Shown in pieces: positions 51,093-64,000 of a DNA stretch of 64,000 bases. Below the pieces are notes generated by a model that ran no database searches, was not told the DNA's origin, and was given only the letters and a program-made list of their open reading frames with translations. The stretch is from DATBHW01 sp035307385. Its GTDB lineage: Bacteria; Chloroflexota; Ktedonobacteria; Ktedonobacterales; DATBGS01. Each line of letters starts with the position of its first letter. Position 1 is the first letter of the stretch. Where the stretch lies: NCBI GenBank assembly GCA_035307385.1, contig DATGID010000064.1, positions 1 to 64,000 of the forward strand, given 5' to 3'. The translations under genes and the position numbers were made by a program.

Positions 51093-51991
51093 ATGAGTGC
51101 GCGCGAGCGCGATGAGCGTAAAAAGAAGCCGACGCAGGAAGCGAATCCGGCGGTGGCTGATGCCGAAGCAGCGTCCCCGATGGCCGATGTGGACGAGGAT
51201 GAGGAGCAGGTTGAAGAGCTTGTCGTTGGCGAGGCGCGCGAGGCCAGTGCAACGCCGACTGAGGCTGAAGAGGTTTCGGCGGCTACCTACGATGTCTATC
51301 TGGAAGAGGCGGCTGAGGGCGCGGCGCTGGCGCTGATTCTCGATTTGCCTGGCTGTTTTGCCAGCGGCGCGAGCCGCCAGGAGGCGCTGGATAATCTCCA
51401 GCAGGCCACGGCTGTGTATCATGTCTGGCTGCGGCAGCACGATGATTACACGCCAGAGGTGCATGGGCCGTTTGTCTTTGCGGTCAAAGAGGTCTTTCAG
51501 ATAGCCACTGAGGGCGGCGCGGAGGTGCGCAGCTTCTTCGCGCCAGATGCGGAGCCTGCCACTGATGAGGATATAGAATGGGCGCTGACGTTGCTGGGCT
51601 GGCAGCGCGAAGACATTCTGGAAAAGGTCGGCGCGCTAAGCGATGAGGCGCTGGACTGGAAGCTGAATGATGCCGCCGAGACGCGGAGCATTCGGCAGGC
51701 GCTCGATCATATTGCCAGGCGGAGCTATGGTATATGGGGCGGTTGGATGAGATGCCGCCCAATATCGCGCTGAGCGCGCTGGCTGGGCCGACGATTGAAC
51801 GCTTTCAGCGCGTGCGCCAGGCGGCGATTCTGCGTGTGAAGAGTTACCCAAAGGAATTACGGGGAAAGGTGTTCACGCATCGGGGCGAGCAATGGACGCT
51901 GCGCAAGGCGCTGCGCCGCGCCGTCTGGCACGAGCGCGACCATATCAGCGAAATCGACGCGCTGGTGGCGGGGTATGGGGCCAGCCATTGA
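51093..51991 (+). pseudogene. HicB-like / DinB domain protein, split by a one-base deletion
   Basis: Reading from ATG 51093 (GAGGAGGGAG upstream) gives an acidic N-terminus, a HicB-antitoxin-like domain (about 67-110: YDVYLEEAAEGAALALILDLPGCFASG) and the first part of a DinB-type helical bundle (LLGWQREDILEKVGALSDEALDW, ETRSIRQALDHIA). At about 51714-51716 the DinB frame shifts: adding one C to ATTGCCAGG restores IAQAELWYMGRLDEMPP and joins the following frame to a normal DinB end (RRAVWHERDHISEIDAL) with stop at 51989. So the gene is split either by a real one-base deletion or by a sequencing error. In the unshifted frame the product would end at 51771. Confidence 0.8.
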
Positions 51992-52057
51992 CTGACAGGT
52001 CATTCATCCGCAAGTGCAAGCCTCTCAACTATAAGTCATTTGCCTGAAGGAAAATAC

Positions 52058-53071
52058 ATGCGCTTACTCGGGGTGCCGGTTGGGCCGGATATTACAGATA
52101 TCAATCCTGAGCAGTGGAAGGTGACCGAGCCATATCCGGCGTATATGCAGTTGTATGAGAGCGGGGAACTGGCGCGGCGCGCTGAGGCGGCGTGGGAACT
52201 GCTGCGCGCCTGCACGGTCTGTCCGCAGAACTGCAAGGTCAATCGGCTGGCGGGCAAGACGGGCGCGTGCCATTCGGGGACAGAGGCGATTGTTGGCTCG
52301 TGGAATGTGCACCGGCGCGAGGAGCCGCCGATTAGCGGGACAGGCGGCGCGGGCACGATCTTTTTCGGCTATTGCCAGGCGCGCTGTACGTATTGCCAGA
52401 ACTTCTGGCTGAGCCAGGACGGCAAGGGGCATCGCGTCGGGCCGGAACGCTTGGCCGATATGATGCTCTACCTTCAGAAGAAGGGTTGCCATAACATCGA
52501 TCTGGTGACGCCGACGCACTTTGTCCCTCAGATTCTTCAGGCGCTGCTGGTGGCGATTCCAAAAGGCTTTCGGCTGCCATTTGTGTATAACAGCGCGGGC
52601 TATGAATTTTTGCATGTGCTGCGGCTGCTGGATGGGGTGATCGATATCTACATGCCCGACGCCAAATATTCTGACAATACCTGGGCGCTGAAGACTTCGA
52701 AGATGCACCATTATGTGGATTTCAATCGCGCGGCGCTGAAGGAGATGTATCGGCAGGTGGGGCCGCTTCAGGTGGACGAAGACGGCATTGGGACGCGCGG
52801 GCTGCTGATTCGGCATCTGGTGATGCCGAACGATATTTCGGGAACGAGCGAGGTGCTGCGCTGGATTGCCACGGAGCTTGGCCCTGAGGTGCCGGTAAGC
52901 CTGATGGACCAATACTTTCCGGCCTGGAAGGCGCATGACGACCCGAACCTGAACCGGCGTCTGCACTGGCGCGAGTATCGCGCGGCGGTGGAAGTGCTGG
53001 AGGAGCTTGGGCTGGACGCGGGGTTTGTGCAGGAGGATTTAGCCGCGCTGGATGAAAGCAGCGATTTGTAG
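52058..53071 (+). CDS. Radical SAM protein, PFL-activating-enzyme-like
   Basis: The 337-residue product has the radical SAM cluster motif Cys106-x3-Cys110-x2-Cys113 (GYCQARCTYCQNF), with GGAGTIFF before it and further SAM-fold blocks (NIDLVTPTHFVPQI, PFVYNSAGYE, DIYMPDAKYSD, LIRHLVMPND). Its N-terminus has four more cysteines (CTVCPQNC and a later Cys71) that could bind a second cluster or zinc. Such pyruvate-formate-lyase-activase-like proteins often activate glycyl radical enzymes or act in the MEMO/AMMECR1 system; no partner gene is visible. ATG 52058 with GAAGGA 7 bases upstream is preferred over TTG 52040. Confidence 0.9.
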   Translation: MRLLGVPVGPDITDINPEQWKVTEPYPAYMQLYESGELARRAEAAWELLRACTVCPQNCKVNRLAGKTGACHSGTEAIVGSWNVHRREEPPISGTGGAGTIFFGYCQARCTYCQNFWLSQDGKGHRVGPERLADMMLYLQKKGCHNIDLVTPTHFVPQILQALLVAIPKGFRLPFVYNSAGYEFLHVLRLLDGVIDIYMPDAKYSDNTWALKTSKMHHYVDFNRAALKEMYRQVGPLQVDEDGIGTRGLLIRHLVMPNDISGTSEVLRWIATELGPEVPVSLMDQYFPAWKAHDDPNLNRRLHWREYRAAVEVLEELGLDAGFVQEDLAALDESSDL

Positions 53072-53077
53072 CCTGGT

Positions 53078-53566
53078 TTAGCCTTCTGGTTCAGAGGATG
53101 GGACGATGGCTTCCTGCCCCACATCGGCTTCGCTGTCATCGCTGATGCTGCTTGTCGTGGTATTGTGATCGCTCGCTTGACCGACGCTGCCTTGATCTTT
53201 GCTGTGGGGTGTTATCCAGCGCCGGGCCAGAAGCAGGTAGGCTGCGCCGACTGCGAGCAAGGCGAGTGAGACATCGAGAAAAGCTGTGTCGGCGCGGGCG
53301 CGTATTTGCTGCGCGCTGGTGGCCGAAATAGTGCTACTAAGCCGCGCAAGCAGTTCGGTGCCAGAGACGACGAGTTCGGTGATGCCGCTGGCGGCGAGCC
53401 ACGCGCCGATGAGCGCCAGCCCGAAGAAGCTGAGCCGACGCCAGCGTGCCCGGCGCAAGGTAAAGATGATCATGGCTGCGCCAACGACGACCTGGCCCAC
53501 GCCGAACACGAGCGAGAGCACCAAGTTGAGCAGAGGTGTCTGGGAAAGGGCAGCGCTGATAAGCAT
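53078..53566 (-). CDS. Small membrane protein of unknown function
   Basis: The 162-residue product has three or four transmembrane segments (about 8-35, 44-68, 96-112) and a Ser/Asp/Glu-rich cytoplasmic tail. No family recognised. ATG 53566 is the only plausible start; the ribosome binding site is weak. It converges on the radical SAM gene with 6 bases between the stops. Confidence 0.6.
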   Translation of the reverse strand: MLISAALSQTPLLNLVLSLVFGVGQVVVGAAMIIFTLRRARWRRLSFFGLALIGAWLAASGITELVVSGTELLARLSSTISATSAQQIRARADTAFLDVSLALLAVGAAYLLLARRWITPHSKDQGSVGQASDHNTTTSSISDDSEADVGQEAIVPSSEPEG

Positions 53567-53740
53567 CTGTGGTGGCTGGCTTTCTCTTCACACGCAACAT
53601 GCGCGGGCTGAGGATATCCGATCTTCAGGCATAGGATAACACGATCTTATGTCCGTGTCGCCAGGTTTCTGGGTTTGTCGCAGCGAAGTTTCCAGAAATG
53701 ACCAATTTTAGGCAATTTTAGAAAAAAGTCCTAAATGCCC

Positions 53741-53769
53741 TTGACGTGGTTGCAATGGGGTGATATACT
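53741..53769 (+). promoter_or_regulatory. Promoter upstream of rpoBC
   Basis: TTGACG (53741-53746), 17 bases, TATACT (53764-53769), the only strong promoter before rpoB. The start site near 53776 lies inside an inverted repeat and leaves a 450-base leader. Confidence 0.8.
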
Positions 53770-53786
53770 CCTACTCTGTAGGAGTA
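53766..53786 (+). repeat. Inverted repeat overlapping the rpoBC promoter -10 and start site
   Basis: TACTCCTAC (53766-53774), TCT, GTAGGAGTA (53778-53786), a perfect 9-bp palindrome beginning inside the -10 box. It can be an operator or the first hairpin of the transcript. Confidence 0.7.
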
Positions 53787-53838
53787 CGCAATCTTATCAT
53801 TTTTCACTTATGCTCACCATCCCTGGGAGGGGTCAACG

Positions 53839-53871
53839 TTCTCTACTTCACAAAAGTGGAGAATTTCTTTT
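53839..53871 (+). terminator. First terminator-like hairpin in the rpoBC leader
   Basis: TTCTCTACTT (53839-53848) and AAGTGGAGAA (53854-53863) form a 10-bp stem (one G-U) with a 5-base loop, followed by TTTCTTTT. It is about 65 bases after the expected transcript start. Confidence 0.7.
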
Positions 53872-54042
53872 GCTCTGTTCCAGGGGAGCTTTTTCTAGCG
53901 CCTTTTCTCTGCTCAACACTGGCCGACGAAGGTGTCTGCCCGTAACCGTCGGAAAGCTGGTAGAGCGAGCGCGAATGAGTCAGGTAAACCGTTGGTTGGC
54001 ATTGCCGGATTATCGCCTGGGTTATAGGAGCGCTAATTACGA

Positions 54043-54100
54043 GTAACCGCTGATCTTACCCTCCGTGAGATTACGAGCGGTTACTTTTCTTGTCTTTTTT
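54043..54100 (+). terminator. Second terminator-like hairpin in the rpoBC leader
   Basis: GTAACCGCT (54043-54051) and AGCGGTTAC (54076-54084) form a 9-bp stem with a 24-base loop, followed by a T-rich tract to 54100 (TTTTCTTGTCTTTTTT). ATTACGAG occurs in both the loop and the upstream sequence (54037 and 54070 areas), allowing alternative folds. Confidence 0.7.
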
Positions 54101-54227
54101 CGTTGTTCACACATGCAGCGCAGCCGCCGAATTTTGCCCCCAGCCTTCAGCATATTAAGAACGCTTTTTGGCTCTGGGCACGTATTGTCAGGCGGCTTGG
54201 GCAACTGGCGAGAGGAGTTAGTATCGC

Positions 54228-57650
<3,423 letters not shown>

Positions 57651-57657
57651 ACCGCCC

Positions 57658-61929
<4,272 letters not shown>

Positions 61930-61965
61930 TACTATCTTGTATCGTGCGCTAGTTGCAGAAAGACG

Positions 61966-61994
61966 TTGGGGGCGATCACCAATTTCGCCCCCAA
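61966..61994 (+). promoter_or_regulatory. Hairpin between rpoC and rpsL
   Basis: TTGGGGGCGA (61966-61975), 9-base loop, TCGCCCCCAA (61985-61994), a 10-bp stem 49 bases before rpsL. No T-run follows, so it is more likely a processing or stability element than a terminator. Confidence 0.55.
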
Positions 61995-62043
61995 TCCTGC
62001 CGCCGAGTGCATGGTTGATGAAGGTCTTGAGGGATAAGAAGAT

Positions 62044-62487
62044 ATGCCGACAATGAATCAGTTGGTGCGCAAGGGGCGCAAAGAGAAGGTCAAGAAGGTC
62101 AAGGCGCCAGCGCTGCAATTCGCGTTTAACGCCTTGAAGAATCGGACCCGCCGCCTGCGCGGCGCGCCTCAAAAGCGTGGAGTCTGCACCCAGGTGCGTA
62201 CGATGACGCCCAAGAAGCCGAACTCCGCGCTGCGCAAGATCGCTCGTGTACGCCTGACGAACCAGATGGAAGTGACGGCGTATATTCCGGGCGAGGGGCA
62301 TAACCTGCAAGAGCACTCGGTGGTACTGATTCGCGGTGGCCGCGTTAAAGATTTGCCGAGTGTGCGTTACCATATTGTGCGGGGAACGCTGGATAGTAAC
62401 GGAGTCGAGAAGCGTCGTCAGGGCCGCTCGAAGTACGGGGCCAAGCGTCCCAAGGCTGGACAGGAAGCGGCAAAGGGTCGGCGCTAG
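62044..62487 (+). CDS. rpsL: 30S ribosomal protein S12
   Basis: Decoding-centre protein. The 147 residues include the streptomycin-site loop TPKKPNSALRKIARVRL and GEGHNLQEHSVVLIRGGRVKDLPSVRYHIVRG. The C-terminus is a little longer and more basic than usual. ATG 62044 with GAGGGAT upstream. It follows rpoC by 114 bases and leads the str-operon part of the cluster. Confidence 0.99.
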   Translation: MPTMNQLVRKGRKEKVKKVKAPALQFAFNALKNRTRRLRGAPQKRGVCTQVRTMTPKKPNSALRKIARVRLTNQMEVTAYIPGEGHNLQEHSVVLIRGGRVKDLPSVRYHIVRGTLDSNGVEKRRQGRSKYGAKRPKAGQEAAKGRR

Positions 62488-62658
62488 CAGGATGGCCGCA
62501 AGGCCGGATTGTTGAACAGAAGCAACACTGCCGTGGCGGCGTGATATATGCGCCCGGCAAGCTGATACCGGCTGCCAGAGGGTTCTGGTACAGGTGGAGC
62601 AGCCTGGTCAGCGTTCATCACACGGTCAGCGCCGCTGCGCTGGCAGAGTCAAGTGTCC

Positions 62659-62705
62659 TCTGCGGCTCAAAAGCGCATCGGTACCCGATGCGGAGCCAAA
62701 GCAGA
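62659..62705 (+). promoter_or_regulatory. Three-tier stem-loop before rpsG
   Basis: TCTGC (62659-62663) pairs with GCAGA (62701-62705), GGCTC (62664-62668) with GAGCC (62693-62697), and CGCATCGG (62674-62681) with CCGATGCG (62685-62692) around a 3-base loop; AAAAG and AAA form an internal loop and a bulge. Confidence 0.6.
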
Positions 62706-62720
62706 AAGGCGCTTGCGTGT

Positions 62721-62748
62721 GGGGTGCTGAGACATGTCTCAGCACCCC
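62721..62748 (+). repeat. Perfect 28-base palindrome before rpsG
   Basis: GGGGTGCTGAGACA (62721-62734) followed directly by its reverse complement TGTCTCAGCACCCC (62735-62748). No T-run follows. Confidence 0.75.
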
Positions 62749-62832
62749 TGGCGCTGTCTAAAAGGCTTGTTGGCTGGAGCCGACAGAACCCAAAGTCCTG
62801 AAGTTGCTGGGCTGGTCCCAAGGAGGCACACA

Positions 62833-63303
62833 TTGCCAAGGCGTGCAAAGGTTGATAAGCGGATTGTCATCGCGGACGCGAAGTACAACAACAAGAACAT
62901 TACCCGCTTTATCGGAAAGTTGATGTTGGATGGCAAGCGCAGTCTGGCGGAGCGCATTGTGTACGAGTCGCTTGACTTGATCGAGCAGCGCCAGAAGCGC
63001 AATCCCATCGATGTATTCGAGCAGGCGCTGCGCAACGCGACGCCTACTCTGGAAGTGAAACCCCGGCGTGTGGGCGGTTCGACCTATCAGGTGCCGGTGG
63101 AAATTCGCGGCGAGCGCCGCAACGCGCTGGCAATGCGCTGGATTATTCGCTATGCGCGTGAGCGCAAAGGCAAGGCGATGGCGGAGCGGCTGGCAGGGGA
63201 ACTGATGGACGCCGCCGCGGGCCAGGGCGCGACGATCAAGCGCCGCGAAGAAGTGCATAAGATGGCCGAATCGAACAAGGCATTTGCCCATTACCGCTGG
63301 TAA
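62833..63303 (+). CDS. rpsG: 30S ribosomal protein S7
   Basis: Primary 16S rRNA-binding protein of the small subunit head. Starts at TTG 62833 behind AAGGAGG (6-base spacing), giving MPRRAKVDKRIVIADAKYNNK and 156 residues, the standard length; a longer frame to 62734 is not needed. FIGKLMLDGKRSLAERIVYESL, EVKPRRVGGSTYQVPVEIR and the C-terminal KMAESNKAFAHYRW are typical. Confidence 0.98.
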   Translation: MPRRAKVDKRIVIADAKYNNKNITRFIGKLMLDGKRSLAERIVYESLDLIEQRQKRNPIDVFEQALRNATPTLEVKPRRVGGSTYQVPVEIRGERRNALAMRWIIRYARERKGKAMAERLAGELMDAAAGQGATIKRREEVHKMAESNKAFAHYRW

Positions 63304-63353
63304 GCGGGCTGATCCCAAGGCCAGGTTTCAAGGAGCATTACTGGTACAACATT

Positions 63354-64000
63354 ATGGCGAGAGAATACCCGCTCGAAAGAACCCGAAATATTGGCATCAT
63401 CGCTCATATTGACGCGGGCAAAACAACCACCACGGAGCGCATCCTTTTTTATACCAAGCGCATTCACAAGATGGGCGAGGTCCACGAGGGTGCGGCGACG
63501 ATGGACTGGATGGTGCAGGAGCAAGAACGCGGCATCACGATTACGGCTGCCGCAACGACCTGCTTCTGGTTGAATCATCGCATTAATATTCTCGATACTC
63601 CCGGGCACGTGGACTTTACGGCTGAGGTCGAGCGCTCGCTGCGCGTGCTGGATGGTGGTATCGTCGTGTTTGACGCGGTGGCCGGTGTGGAACCGCAGTC
63701 AGAGACGGTCTGGCGCCAGGCAGATAAATATCATGTGCCGCGCATCTGTTTCGTGAATAAGATGGACCGCATTGGCGCCGATTTCTGGCGCACGGTACAG
63801 ATGATTCGCGATCGGCTGGGCGCGGTGCCGGTGCCAATTCAGATTCCGATTGGCGCAGAGAGTCAGTTCAAGGGCTTTATTGATTTGATCGAGCAGAAAG
63901 CGGTGGTCTTTGTTGATGATCTGGGCACGAAGTCCGATGAGACCACTATTCCTGCTGATCTGGCAGAGGAAGCTGCCAAGCACCGCGATTTTCTGATTGA
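63354..64000 (+). CDS. fusA: Elongation factor G (N-terminal part, runs off window)
   Basis: GTPase that drives translocation. The visible 215 residues start MAREYPLERTRNIGIIAHID, carry the P-loop AHIDAGKTTTTERIL, the switch region QERGITITAAATT, DTPGHVDFTAEVERSLRVLDG and VNKMD, all typical of EF-G. The ATG at 63354 is the only start in frame; its AAGGAG lies about 19 bases upstream, farther than usual. It follows rpsG by 50 bases as in the str operon. The C-terminal four-fifths lie beyond base 64000. Confidence 0.97.
   Translation, partial: MAREYPLERTRNIGIIAHIDAGKTTTTERILFYTKRIHKMGEVHEGAATMDWMVQEQERGITITAAATTCFWLNHRINILDTPGHVDFTAEVERSLRVLDGGIVVFDAVAGVEPQSETVWRQADKYHVPRICFVNKMDRIGADFWRTVQMIRDRLGAVPVPIQIPIGAESQFKGFIDLIEQKAVVFVDDLGTKSDETTIPADLAEEAAKHRDFLI

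Larger units (their letters stand above)
62488..62832 (+). promoter_or_regulatory. Highly structured rpsL-rpsG intergenic region (candidate RNA element)
   Basis: This gap is 345 bases, while rpsL and rpsG usually lie tens of bases apart, and it holds no gene. It has GGCC-GCAA-GGCC near its start (about 62494-62505), a three-tier stem at 62659-62705 and a 28-base palindrome at 62721-62748. See the two separate entries and the findings. Confidence 0.6.

Noticed and set aside
53735..54046. A small open frame in the rpoBC leader as a leader peptide
   Set aside because: It begins inside the promoter, has no Shine-Dalgarno and crosses the first terminator-like hairpin.

Overview
The window is a GC-rich (roughly 60%) bacterial chromosome segment with dense, short-spaced genes, many GTG/TTG starts with good Shine-Dalgarno sites, and SigA-type promoters (TTGACA, 17 +/- 1, TATACT). 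The gene content suggests Chloroflexota, probably Ktedonobacteria or a relative: an EssC-type ATPase fused to a YukD-like domain, tandem VWA proteins, a DUF2085 protein, a PF13796 sensor kinase, an MGDG-synthase-like glycosyltransferase and a chromosomal T4-Rnl1-like RNA ligase. The taxon is an inference from protein character, not a database result.

Layout. 0-13.4 kb: a Cys-rich orphan, a TIR/pentapeptide protein, the electron transfer flavoprotein genes etfBA, a membrane protein with a winged-helix regulator, a peptidase-S51-like protein carrying a CysRS-type C-terminal tail, a GH25 lysozyme-like protein, a glycolipid-type glycosyltransferase, an alpha/beta hydrolase lacking a standard start, and a dgcN-dgcA-like pair. 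13.5-20.9 kb: selD with an in-frame UGA (selenocysteine), rnc, rpoN, a two-component system and a pyrimidine nucleoside phosphorylase. 21-28.3 kb: a 1470-residue EssC-like ATPase divergent from two VWA genes. 28.3-31.5 kb: a Doc/AbrB toxin-antitoxin pair, a possible DNA-metabolism gene and an epoxide-hydrolase-type hydrolase. 31.7-34.7 kb: queuosine precursor genes, with queF facing the queC-queE-queD operon. 34.9-43.6 kb: an XRE regulator, YggT, FemABX, Rieske, HD, RNA ligase and atypical SDR proteins, the GTPase Obg and a CAU tRNA. 44-53.6 kb: DUF2085, CcdA, an ABC-2 exporter, uvrB, a frameshifted HicB-like/DinB gene and a radical SAM protein. 53.7-64 kb: the transcription/translation block rpoB-rpoC-rpsL-rpsG-fusA (fusA runs off the end).

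The most notable items are the selenocysteine SelD with a SECIS-like hairpin, the rpoBC leader with two intrinsic-terminator-like hairpins, a 345-nt highly structured rpsL-rpsG intergenic region, the S51/CysRS-tail fusion, the EssC/VWA locus and the RNA ligase. No CRISPR array, insertion sequence, integrase or rRNA gene was seen. Many long ORFs antisense to rpoB, rpoC, uvrB and others are GC-driven shadows and were left out.
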